Source of the DNA: Campylobacteraceae bacterium
GTDB lineage: Bacteria > Campylobacterota > Campylobacteria > Campylobacterales > Sulfurospirillaceae
DNA: 14,805 bases
Reading direction: 5' to 3'
Assembly (NCBI GenBank): GCA_027013265.1
Contig: JALUXQ010000084.1
Span: forward strand, 1 to 14,805
Each line of letters begins with the position of its first letter. Positions within the stretch are counted from its first letter, which is position 1. The notes below the pieces were generated by a model that was not told the DNA's origin, did no database searches, and was given only the letters and a program-made list of their open reading frames with translations. Position numbers and translations under genes: made by a program. This document shows positions 1 to 6,121 of this stretch, piece by piece.

Positions 1-149
1 TAGAGGTAGATAAAAATCTCTACACTCCAATAAAACAAGGCATAATCATAATTAAAAGCACAAAAAATCTAAAAGAGGCAAAAGATTTTTATAACTTTAT
101 ATTTTCAAAAAAAGCCAAAAAAATCTTTAGTGAGTATGGTTATCTATGA
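1..149 (+). CDS. modA: ModA, molybdate ABC transporter substrate-binding protein (C-terminal end only)
   Basis: Only the last 48 codons are in the window (frame starting at base 3). They read EVDKNLYTPIKQGIIII near the start and end in FSKKAKKIFSEYGYL. This tail, with a 'P-I-K-Q-G' stretch followed by a 'FYNFIFSKKAKKIF..YGY' helix, is the usual C-terminus of periplasmic molybdate-binding proteins. ModA captures molybdate or tungstate outside the inner membrane and delivers it to ModBC. The stop TGA overlaps the ATG of the next gene (ATGA at 146-149), so the two are translationally coupled, and all four mod-region genes overlap their neighbours. The promoter, signal peptide and ligand-binding residues lie outside the window. 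The call rests on the tail sequence plus the following modB and modC genes. Confidence 0.88.
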   Translation, partial: EVDKNLYTPIKQGIIIIKSTKNLKEAKDFYNFIFSKKAKKIFSEYGYL

Positions 150-550
150 ATAAAATAGAGGCAAAAGTATCAAGTATCGAGGCTAGCGAAGCTATACATG
201 TAGTCACTTTTAGTGCGAAAAATGAAGAGCTAACCATGATGGCGTTGGAGCTACCAAAAACAGTTCAAAAAGGCGCGGAGGTGGTTTTGGGCATAAAACC
301 ATCTTTTGTTTTGATAGCAAAAGAAAAATCAAAGGATATAAGCTTAACAAATCAGATAGATGCAACCATAGTGCAACTCGATATCGGCAGGCTTTTGGTC
401 ACAGTAAAGCTTGAGAGTGATATCGGTATTTTTGAGTCACTAATCACTAAAAAATCAAGTGATATGATGAACCTGAGTGAAGGTCAAAATGTGGTTGTGA
501 TGATGAAAGCAAGTGAAATTTCTATCATAGAGGTAAGAGATGGAGTATAG
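146..550 (+). CDS. Small Mop/TOBE-domain molybdate-binding protein
   Basis: A 134-residue cytoplasmic protein without signal peptide or membrane segment, made of two successive TOBE/Mop-like beta units (about residues 2-62 and 66-131). The second opens with SLTNQIDATIVQLDIG, matching the 'S-x-x-N-x-hydrophobic-x-x-x-V' start of Mop domains. Mop proteins bind molybdate or tungstate oxyanions between subunits and serve as storage or as sensor modules. There is no helix-turn-helix, so this is not a full ModE regulator. It starts inside the modA stop (ATGA), and its own stop lies 11 bp inside modB. A protein of this kind between modA and modB is known from Campylobacter jejuni. It could buffer molybdate or take over the sensing normally done by the ModC or ModE TOBE domain; which of these applies cannot be told from sequence. 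Confidence 0.78.
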   Translation: MNKIEAKVSSIEASEAIHVVTFSAKNEELTMMALELPKTVQKGAEVVLGIKPSFVLIAKEKSKDISLTNQIDATIVQLDIGRLLVTVKLESDIGIFESLITKKSSDMMNLSEGQNVVVMMKASEISIIEVRDGV

Positions 551-1220
551 CTTTGAGCCCTTTTTGCTCTCTTTTAAACTCGCTTCTATAGTGAGTATTA
601 TACTTTTTTTAGTCGCACTTCCACTTGCTTGGAAGCTATCGCTTAGTAGATCCAAGCTAAAGCCAATTTATGAGGCTCTTAGTGCTTTGCCTATCGTCTT
701 GCCTCCTACGGTTCTTGGTTTTTATGTTCTGTATGCACTTTCACAAAACTCACCTTTGGGCTCTTTGCTTGAGGAGTATCTAGGTGTAAAATTGGTATTT
801 AATTTTTATGGGCTTGTGATTGCAAGCTGTATCTACTCTTTTCCTTTTATGCTTCAACCCCTGCAAAGTGGCTTTGAATCACTGCCAAAATCCTTGATAG
901 AGGCTTCGTATCTGTGCGGAAAGAGTAATTTTCAAACTCTCTTGCATGTGGCACTGCCAAATATCAAGTCTTCGCTTTTGACTGCCATTGTCATCACTTT
1001 TGCTCATACAATTGGTGAGTTTGGCGTAGTTTTGATGGTTGGAGGAAGTATCTCGGGTGAGACAAAAGTGGCTTCCATCGCCATATATGAGTTTGTGGAG
1101 ACACTTGATTACAGAAGTGCACATATATACTCAGCCATCATGGTTGCTATCAGTTTTTTTGTGCTTCTTTTAGTCTATGTATTTAACTATAAGCAGAAGA
1201 AAATAGGGTTTTTAAGATGA
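540..1220 (+). CDS. modB: ModB, molybdate ABC transporter permease
   Basis: A 226-residue integral membrane protein, the normal length for ModB, with about five hydrophobic segments (roughly residues 12-31, 46-68, 88-107, 145-168 and 196-215). The cytoplasmic EAA loop that docks on the ATPase is at residues 121-140 (EASYLCGKSNFQTLLHVALP), with the conserved G127 and the final L-P. The stretch around 155-169 (AHTIGEFGVVLMVGG) is typical of ModB/CysT permeases. It forms the inner-membrane channel for molybdate. The ATG sits within the end of the Mop gene, preceded by an AGAGGT ribosome site that lies in that gene. The stop TGA overlaps the modC start (ATGA, 1217-1220). Family and role are clear from the motifs and position. 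Confidence 0.95.
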   Translation: MEYSFEPFLLSFKLASIVSIILFLVALPLAWKLSLSRSKLKPIYEALSALPIVLPPTVLGFYVLYALSQNSPLGSLLEEYLGVKLVFNFYGLVIASCIYSFPFMLQPLQSGFESLPKSLIEASYLCGKSNFQTLLHVALPNIKSSLLTAIVITFAHTIGEFGVVLMVGGSISGETKVASIAIYEFVETLDYRSAHIYSAIMVAISFFVLLLVYVFNYKQKKIGFLR

Positions 1221-2071
1221 TAGATATAGATATAATAAAGAGACTTGAGGGCTCAAACGGGGAGCTGAAACTTGATATAAAACTAGAGATAAAAGAGGGC
1301 TCTTTTGTTTCGATTCTTGGAAAAAGTGGTAGTGGAAAGACCACGCTTTTAAGGATTTTAGCGGGACTTGAGAGTTCCGCCGGTCACATAGAGATAGATG
1401 GTGAATTTTGGCTAAATAAGAAGATTTTTGTTCACCCGCGACAAAGAAGCGTGGGTTTTGTATTTCAAGATTATACCCTCTTCCCAAATATGAGCGTTTT
1501 TGAAAATCTACTCTTTGCAAAAGATGATAAAAAGCTCGCAATTTCTCTTTTGGAGATGACGGAGCTAGACAATCTGAAAGATAGATATCCTCTCAAGCTC
1601 TCAGGCGGACAACAGCAAAGAGTCTCGATTTGTAGGGCTTTGATGCGAAAACCAAAGATTTTACTTCTTGATGAGCCACTTTCTGCACTTGACATGCAGA
1701 TGAGAGAGAAGCTTCAAACAGAGATATTGAAACTTCATAAGACTTTTGGGACAACTACTATCATGGTGAGCCACAGCCCAAATGAGATATACAAGATGAG
1801 TGATTTTGTGGCATTAATAGAGGATGGAAAAGTTAAAAAGTATGGAAAACCAAAAGATATCCTGCTAAAAACAAGTGGTAGTCAAAAATTTTCATTTGGA
1901 GGCAGAATCTTAGATATATATAGAGCCGACATCCTAAAAATCGCCGTTATAGCGATAGACAATCAAATAGTAGAGATAGTTCTTGATTCAAATGAAGCAG
2001 AGATTCTAAAAATCGGAGATAGCGTAAGAGTCAGTACAAAAGCCTTCTCTCCTATTGTGTCAAAAATCTAA
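1217..2071 (+). CDS. modC: ModC, molybdate ABC transporter ATP-binding protein
   Basis: A 284-residue ABC ATPase that powers molybdate import through ModB. Walker A is GKSGSGKT (35-42), the Q-loop glutamine is Q84, the signature is LSGGQ (128-132), Walker B is ILLLDEP (148-154), the D-loop is SALD (156-159) and the switch histidine is H186. After residue about 225 there is one short TOBE-like beta unit ending at 284. This is shorter than the roughly 350-residue ModC of Escherichia coli, whose C-terminal domain holds a double TOBE. The separate Mop protein encoded upstream may supply the missing molybdate-binding part (inference). The ATG overlaps the modB stop. The gene is last in the operon and is followed directly by a strong hairpin. 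Confidence 0.94.
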   Translation: MIDIDIIKRLEGSNGELKLDIKLEIKEGSFVSILGKSGSGKTTLLRILAGLESSAGHIEIDGEFWLNKKIFVHPRQRSVGFVFQDYTLFPNMSVFENLLFAKDDKKLAISLLEMTELDNLKDRYPLKLSGGQQQRVSICRALMRKPKILLLDEPLSALDMQMREKLQTEILKLHKTFGTTTIMVSHSPNEIYKMSDFVALIEDGKVKKYGKPKDILLKTSGSQKFSFGGRILDIYRADILKIAVIAIDNQIVEIVLDSNEAEILKIGDSVRVSTKAFSPIVSKI

Positions 2072-2102
2072 ATTGCCAGTAACTATATGTTACTGGCAAT
2101 TT
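2070..2102. terminator. Bidirectional intrinsic terminator between modC and the cytochrome gene
   Basis: A perfect 14-bp inverted repeat (AAATTGCCAGTAAC at 2070-2083 pairing with GTTACTGGCAATTT at 2089-2102) has a 5-base loop TATAT. On the plus strand the stem runs into TTTTAA. On the minus strand it is followed by AGATTTTTG, so it can act in both directions. It starts at the modC stop codon and lies 16 bp beyond the stop of the convergent cytochrome gene, so it probably ends both transcripts. Confidence 0.9.
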
Positions 2103-2117
2103 TAAAATCAACTCTTT

Positions 2118-2615
2118 TTACCAAGTTACACTTGGAACGGATTCTGGTGCATGCGTAGGTAATCTATACTTGATAAAAGCATGATTTGTTGCTGCGTGAC
2201 AATCATTACAGCCATCAACAGCAGCAGAATAGTGAGCTGCAAACGAATTCCAGTCTTTTGCTTTGATATCTGCCATGATTGGATCAAGATATGTGTGCTC
2301 AAATGCTTTTAAAGCTGCAGCATGTCCTGGTCTAGTTACTTCACCAACTTCTTGGATTTCTGTTTGCTCTTTTACTTCATAGTTAGCTAAGCCCCAGTTT
2401 CCAGCTTTTGCAGCATAGTATGCTAGATAAAATCTATGCCCATACTCAATCATAACAGTACCTAAGCCTGGTGTGATTTCTGCAATTTGACCCAAAGTCA
2501 TATTTTTATTATGTTTTGTAGGTACAACTTGATTATTCATATTTTTTGCATTTGCACCAATACCTCCAAACAAACCAATAACCGCCACAGACAACAAAAG
2601 TTTTGTCAATTTCAT
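2118..2615 (-). CDS. Exported monoheme cytochrome c, class II (c'-like) architecture
   Basis: A 165-residue protein with a Sec signal peptide (MKLTKLLLSVAVIGLFGG, likely cleavage after ANA at 23) and a single heme c attachment motif, CNDCH, at residues 136-140. Placement of CXXCH near the C-terminus, after mostly helical sequence, resembles class II cytochromes (cytochrome c' / c-556 four-helix bundles) rather than class I, where the motif is near the N-terminus. It would act in the periplasm in electron transfer or gas-ligand binding; the partner is unknown. The ATG has an AAAAGGAGT ribosome site (2621-2629, minus) and a perfect TATAAT -10 box further upstream. It is monocistronic and divergent from the OmpR-type regulator, with whose gene it shares an unusual phased-repeat control region. 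Heme attachment is well supported; the fold class is inference. Confidence 0.82.
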   Translation of the reverse strand: MKLTKLLLSVAVIGLFGGIGANAKNMNNQVVPTKHNKNMTLGQIAEITPGLGTVMIEYGHRFYLAYYAAKAGNWGLANYEVKEQTEIQEVGEVTRPGHAAALKAFEHTYLDPIMADIKAKDWNSFAAHYSAAVDGCNDCHAATNHAFIKYRLPTHAPESVPSVTW

Positions 2616-2644
2616 TTTTAACTCCTTTTAAGTTTTATAATGAA

Positions 2645-2650
2645 ATTATA
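2645..2650 (-). promoter_or_regulatory. -10 box of the cytochrome gene promoter
   Basis: The minus strand reads TATAAT here, a perfect sigma-70 -10 hexamer, about 30 bp upstream of the cytochrome ATG. That leaves a short leader with the AAAAGGAGT ribosome site. There is no good -35 at the 17-bp position (2668-2673); that position falls between two TTAAG repeats of the phased array. An activator could therefore take the place of a -35 contact. Predicted by sequence only. Confidence 0.65.
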
Positions 2651-2660
2651 CGCCTATTTT

Positions 2661-2706
2661 GTTTAAGATTATTTTAAGTTTAAATTAACTTTTCTTAAGC
2701 TTTAAC
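2661..2706. promoter_or_regulatory. Phased TTAAG/C repeats, probable OmpR-family operator
   Basis: TTAAG occurs at 2663-2667 and 2674-2678, TTAAC at 2685-2689, and TTAAG at 2695-2699. The spacings of 11, 11 and 10 bp are one helical turn each. A further TTAAC is at 2702-2706. Tandem sites one turn apart are the standard layout for head-to-tail dimers of OmpR/PhoB-type regulators, and such a regulator is encoded immediately to the right. The array lies about -25 to -68 relative to the predicted cytochrome start and ends near the -35 position of the regulator promoter, so it could control both genes. The repeat unit is very AT-rich, so chance cannot be fully excluded. Confidence 0.5.
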
Positions 2707-2724
2707 CTCTTTTTTATTAAAATT

Positions 2725-2733
2725 TGTTAATAT
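2725..2733 (+). promoter_or_regulatory. Extended -10 promoter of the response regulator gene, probably leaderless
   Basis: TGTTAATAT fits an extended -10 (TGn followed by TAATAT at 2728-2733). Its start point would fall at about 2740-2741, which is the ATG itself. No Shine-Dalgarno sequence is present in the 25 bases before that ATG, in line with a leaderless transcript. No recognisable -35 is seen; the last TTAAC of the phased array is close to the -35 position. Confidence 0.45.
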
Positions 2734-2740
2734 TGTATTT

Positions 2741-3409
2741 ATGAATATACTTATAATTGAAGATGACAAAAAGATAGCGAACTACTCCAAGGAGGGATTT
2801 GAAGAGGAAGGCTTTATAGCAGATATAGCATACAATGGTGAAGATGGTCTTGCTCTCTTAGAAAAAAATACCTATGATACTGTTATATTGGACTGGATGC
2901 TTCCAGGAATTGATGGTATAGAAGTGTGCAAAAGAGTAAGAGCACTTGGACTCACAACCCCTATTATAATGCTTACTGCAAAAGTGTTCATCGAAGATAA
3001 GATTCTTGGACTAAATAGTGGTGCAGATGACTATATTTCAAAACCATTCTATTTTGAAGAGCTTTTAGCCAGAGTCAATGCCCTCATGAGAAGAGCCTCA
3101 TATGCGACAAATCCAAATATAAAGATAGCTGACTTGGTGATTGATATGCACAAGAGAGAAGTAGTAAGAGCCGGAAATGCTATAGATTTGACACCAAAAG
3201 AGTATGCTATACTAGAGTTGTTGGCTAAAAATAGGGGAAAGGTGGTGAAGCTTAAAGCTATCACAGAAAAGCTTTGGGATAATGAAGATGATATAAATAG
3301 CAATATCATAAATGTCTATATGCACCATTTGCGACACAAGATAGATAGTGGATACAACCAAAAACTGATAAAAACAGTCAGAAAACTTGGTTTTAAAATC
3401 GACTCATAA
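2741..3409 (+). CDS. OmpR/PhoB-family two-component response regulator
   Basis: A 222-residue regulator of standard length. The receiver domain (1-115) has acidic residues D8 and D9, phosphoacceptor D51 (in VILDWMLPGIDG), T79 and K101 (ISKPF). The C-terminal winged helix (about 127-222) has the usual 'LTPKEYAILELLAKNRGKVV' type start and ends in IKTVRKLGFKI, the conserved wing. Phosphorylation should promote dimer binding to tandem DNA sites. The ATG has no visible ribosome site and sits at the predicted transcription start. Upstream is the phased TTAAG array. Its likely partner kinase is encoded on the opposite strand, with only 2 bp between the two stop codons. Targets are not known; the divergent cytochrome gene is the best candidate by position. 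Confidence 0.93.
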   Translation: MNILIIEDDKKIANYSKEGFEEEGFIADIAYNGEDGLALLEKNTYDTVILDWMLPGIDGIEVCKRVRALGLTTPIIMLTAKVFIEDKILGLNSGADDYISKPFYFEELLARVNALMRRASYATNPNIKIADLVIDMHKREVVRAGNAIDLTPKEYAILELLAKNRGKVVKLKAITEKLWDNEDDINSNIINVYMHHLRHKIDSGYNQKLIKTVRKLGFKIDS

Positions 3410-3411
3410 CC

Positions 3412-4851
3412 TCAAATAAATTTTACATATATGCTGGTCCCATCTTCTGGTTTGCTGACCACTCTTATCTGTGCTTTGTGAATCTCGACAATCCTTTTTA
3501 CCATGGAAAGCCCCAGACCATACCCTTTTATATGTGCTTTGCCTGGAGGATTTATCCTGTAAAACTCATCAAATATCATGGATAGCTTATCTTGAGGTAT
3601 CCCGATCCCCTCGTCGATGACCGAAAATGTGGAGTTTGAGAGAGAGACTGTGACGCTCCTGCCTTTTGGGGTGTATTTTATGGCATTGTCTAGTAAGTTT
3701 GTGACTAGAATCCTTAAAAGGGTTGGTTCAGCTTTGATCTCTAGGTAGTCTAATCTCTTTATGTCCATGGTAACACCTTTATTTTTCGCTATAACACCAT
3801 ACTCTTCAAAAATCTCAAGCACAATCCCATCAAGTGCTACAGTTTGAAAATTTTCTCGCATGTTCATCTTTTGGATTCTTGTAAGAAGAAGAAGATTTGT
3901 CACCATGTCTTGAAGATATACCACTTCATTATCTATTGCATGTAGAGTTTGTCTGTAATCTTCTATATTTTTATCTTTTTTGAGTGCTACATGTATCTGA
4001 AGCCTAAGGGCAGTTAGTGGAGTCTTTATCTGATGAGATGCATTTGCACTAAATTTTTTGATATTTTCGTATGATTCATTTAGTCTCGCGACTAATTCAT
4101 ACCTAAAGATTCCTAAGGTTTTTATAGAAGAAGCTGCGATGATTAGGGCACAGAGTCCACGGAATGCTTGGACGGGGAAGTGAAAAACATCTATAAAAGT
4201 TGCTGTGTTTATGATGTTGCCAGGAAAATAGGATATTGGAGCAACAACAATTCCAGAAAAAAGAGCGTAAGCTGCAAAAGCAGCGCCAGAAATCTTAAAA
4301 TAGAGCCTTAGTTTGTTGATATTTTGACTCTTTTTCAGAGACTCTCCATAGTGATACAAGCCACCACCTAGCAAAAATGCACCCCAAAAACCATATGTAT
4401 ATCGTATGGCAGCATTTATACCGTTGATGCTAGGGTGTAGATATATCAAAAAGAGCAAACCGATACTGATGAGTGTGTAGATCGCTGGTGGATAGTAGAG
4501 CTTATATATGATGTGCTCTCTGAGCTGTTTTTTGTGTTTTGATTTCAAAAAACTTTTCCTGATGACAAATCTTGAAAATTCAAATAGAAATATATATGAG
4601 ATAAGAAGTAAAAATGACTGTATGTAGTTTAAAAACACAAACTTTACTTCGGGGTGAATATACTCAAAAAGGCTTATCCAATCCTCAAAAGCATGAGATG
4701 TAGCAAAGACACCCAAAAGCCATATTTTATCAGCAAAGAAGTACTCGCTATGTTTTGGCCTTGCAAAAAGTACAGAAATACCAAGTGCAAAAAATGACAA
4801 ACCATATACAAAAAGAAGTATCTCCATACTCTCTTGTTTAAGTGAAAACAT
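3412..4851 (-). CDS. Membrane sensor histidine kinase with multi-TM N-terminal sensor
   Basis: A 479-residue kinase. The N-terminal half (about 9-247) has around seven hydrophobic segments and begins with the 'FVYGLSFFALGISVL' pattern seen on several membrane-embedded bacterial sensor proteins; it has no large periplasmic domain. The HisKA domain has H273 in SANASHQIKTPLTALRL. The ATPase domain has the N-box N389 (LLDNAIKYTP), G1 D413 (DEGIGIP), an F-box near FDEFY (427-431) and the G2 box GYGLGL (443-448). All catalytic elements are intact. It is the third gene of a minus-strand operon, 9 bp after the preceding gene, and its AAAGGA ribosome site overlaps that gene's stop. It lies tail-to-tail with the OmpR-type regulator, its likely phosphotransfer partner. 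The signal is probably sensed in or at the membrane. Confidence 0.92.
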   Translation of the reverse strand: MFSLKQESMEILLFVYGLSFFALGISVLFARPKHSEYFFADKIWLLGVFATSHAFEDWISLFEYIHPEVKFVFLNYIQSFLLLISYIFLFEFSRFVIRKSFLKSKHKKQLREHIIYKLYYPPAIYTLISIGLLFLIYLHPSINGINAAIRYTYGFWGAFLLGGGLYHYGESLKKSQNINKLRLYFKISGAAFAAYALFSGIVVAPISYFPGNIINTATFIDVFHFPVQAFRGLCALIIAASSIKTLGIFRYELVARLNESYENIKKFSANASHQIKTPLTALRLQIHVALKKDKNIEDYRQTLHAIDNEVVYLQDMVTNLLLLTRIQKMNMRENFQTVALDGIVLEIFEEYGVIAKNKGVTMDIKRLDYLEIKAEPTLLRILVTNLLDNAIKYTPKGRSVTVSLSNSTFSVIDEGIGIPQDKLSMIFDEFYRINPPGKAHIKGYGLGLSMVKRIVEIHKAQIRVVSKPEDGTSIYVKFI

Positions 4852-4860
4852 TACAATCCT

Positions 4861-5346
4861 TTAGGATAAAGAGATAAAATAACCCCTGTTCCCATATTTT
4901 TTCTTTTTGATTTTTCTCTCGCGAGAGTATTTTATCTCATTTTTAAAGTATTCGATTATCTTTGTTTGAAGAAGGTATGTATCTTCGTTTGTATGGCTCT
5001 TCTCTACAAGGAACTGCTTGAGGTGTCGGATGTTTATTTTTTTGATGTATCTAGGATTTTGCCGTATATCTTTGTCTATCTCTTTTATCAAGGAGTCGAT
5101 ATTTAGACTTTTTGTATTTATTATTTTATCTACATACTCTTTTGTAGTTTCAACCAAGATATTTATCCTGTGAGAATCACTATATATCTCTTTTGCTACT
5201 TTTTTCAATATGTCATACTCTATCTCATCATCTTTTTTGTTTGAAGCAATCATGGAGGCAAAAACTTTTGCACGAAACTCTAGTGATTCATAATGAGATA
5301 CAAAAAGTTCTCTAAATTGAGATAGAAATTTTGTTGTAAAATTCAA
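4861..5346 (-). CDS. Hypothetical helical cytoplasmic protein in the SYLF-kinase operon
   Basis: A 161-residue protein without signal peptide or membrane segment, rich in Lys, Glu, Asp and Ile and predicted mainly helical. It has a strongly basic C-terminal patch (RERKIKKKKYG, about 142-152). The segment around residues 20-60 (SLEFRAKVFASMIASNKKDD followed by EYDILKKVAKEIY) faintly recalls TerB-like helical domains, which is not enough to assign it. The longest frame begins with TTG at 5346, with an AGG that overlaps the upstream stop codon about 11 bases before it. The next in-frame ATG (M32) would remove the conserved-looking start and has no ribosome site. It sits 12 bp after the SYLF gene and 9 bp before the kinase gene, so all three are very likely one transcript. 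Function unknown; a link between SYLF protein and kinase is possible. Confidence 0.7.
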   Translation of the reverse strand: MNFTTKFLSQFRELFVSHYESLEFRAKVFASMIASNKKDDEIEYDILKKVAKEIYSDSHRINILVETTKEYVDKIINTKSLNIDSLIKEIDKDIRQNPRYIKKINIRHLKQFLVEKSHTNEDTYLLQTKIIEYFKNEIKYSRERKIKKKKYGNRGYFISLS

Positions 5347-5358
5347 TTAATTACTGAC

Positions 5359-6027
5359 CTAAAAACTCTCTAGTACACTTTTAAATTTTCTTGCTTCGCT
5401 TTTGCTTTTTATTTTGTCATTATGGATAATGTCGTCTAAATATACGATATCGCCATAGTAGTCAAAGTCGTCATTGTCGCTTACTCTAAGACTAGCACCA
5501 CCAAGTGAGACTCCTGCAAATACACCACTACTTTTCCCAAAAGTTTGTATGTCTGCAGATAGTTTCTCGTCTGTTTTTTTGGATGTTCTTATGCCTTTTG
5601 CAAAACCTACTACTCCAGCATCAAGACCTATGGTGGTTTTGCCTTTCGATAGATCATCTAAGCTCCTGTCTGTTTTAAAGATCATAATTATATCACTTGA
5701 AGAGTAGCCAAGTTGCATACCAAAGCTCAAGCCATTTAATTCCATAAAAACAGGCTCACTCCAGTTTCCATTTTCATCTTTTATGCTCAATATTCCTTTT
5801 CCAGTTCTGCTGCCTATGAAAAAAGCACCTTTGGTTGTATTTGGAAAAACAGCTATAGCCTTTGCATTGTGCAACATATCCCTTGTTATGCCAGTATTTG
5901 GCTTTTTCAATGCCCCTTTTAAAATTTGTGTAGAAGTCAAAATTTTTCTCTCTTGTACAAGTCCTGCATTTAGCGTATTTGCTAAAAATATAATTGATAG
6001 TAGAGTGGTTATATATAGCCTCTTCAT
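5359..6027 (-). CDS. Exported SYLF/YSC84-domain lipid-binding protein
   Basis: A 222-residue protein with a cleavable signal peptide (MKRLYITTLLSIIFLANTLNA, cleavage about residue 21) followed by a full SYLF (YSC84) domain. Typical pieces are the 'NAKAIAVFPNTTKGAFFIGSRTGKG' segment (54-78), 'FMELNGLSFGMQLGYSS' (93-109), 'DAGVVGFAKG' (136-145) and 'GVFAGVSLGGASLRVS' (168-183). SYLF domains bind phosphoinositides in eukaryotes; bacterial versions are secreted or periplasmic and mostly uncharacterised. A GGAG ribosome site (6035-6038, minus) precedes the ATG. This is the first gene of the operon leading to the histidine kinase, so the kinase may monitor an envelope state in which this protein takes part (inference). 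The family call is secure, the role is not. Confidence 0.9.
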   Translation of the reverse strand: MKRLYITTLLSIIFLANTLNAGLVQERKILTSTQILKGALKKPNTGITRDMLHNAKAIAVFPNTTKGAFFIGSRTGKGILSIKDENGNWSEPVFMELNGLSFGMQLGYSSSDIIMIFKTDRSLDDLSKGKTTIGLDAGVVGFAKGIRTSKKTDEKLSADIQTFGKSSGVFAGVSLGGASLRVSDNDDFDYYGDIVYLDDIIHNDKIKSKSEARKFKSVLESF

Positions 6028-6051
6028 GATACAACTCCTAAAAATAAATTA

Positions 6052-6069
6052 ATTACTTGGAAAAGTAAT
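6052..6069. repeat. Inverted repeat at the 5' end of the SYLF-kinase operon transcript
   Basis: ATTACTT (6052-6058) and AAGTAAT (6063-6069) form a perfect 7-bp inverted repeat around GGAA. Given the -10 box at 6076-6081 (minus), transcription would start at about 6069, so the repeat would make up the first 18 bases of the leader. It could be a repressor site over the start point or a 5' stem-loop that stabilises the mRNA. AT-rich composition makes chance a possibility. Confidence 0.4.
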
Positions 6070-6075
6070 GAGTGT

Positions 6076-6081
6076 ATTATA
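6076..6081 (-). promoter_or_regulatory. -10 box of the SYLF-kinase operon
   Basis: The minus strand reads TATAAT, a perfect sigma-70 -10 hexamer, about 50 bp upstream of the SYLF ATG. No other good -10 is seen between it and the gene. The -35 position is AT-rich without a clear hexamer. Confidence 0.6.
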
Positions 6082-6108
6082 TCTATTTTTTGAGAAATTT
6101 TATAACTT

Positions 6109-6117
6109 TGATATAAT
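6109..6117 (+). promoter_or_regulatory. Extended -10 promoter of the REC-PAS-PilZ / kinase / aminotransferase operon
   Basis: TGATATAAT is a consensus extended -10 (TG, one base, then TATAAT at 6112-6117). Transcription would start at about 6124, inside the palindrome described next, leaving a leader of about 50 bases before the ATG at 6175. The promoter is divergent from the SYLF promoter about 30 bp away. Confidence 0.65.
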
Positions 6118-6121
6118 AGAC

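Noticed and set aside
5774..6052. Open frames on both strands overlapping the SYLF signal-peptide region
   Set aside because: They are out of frame with a clear SYLF gene, have no ribosome site, and their translations look random.
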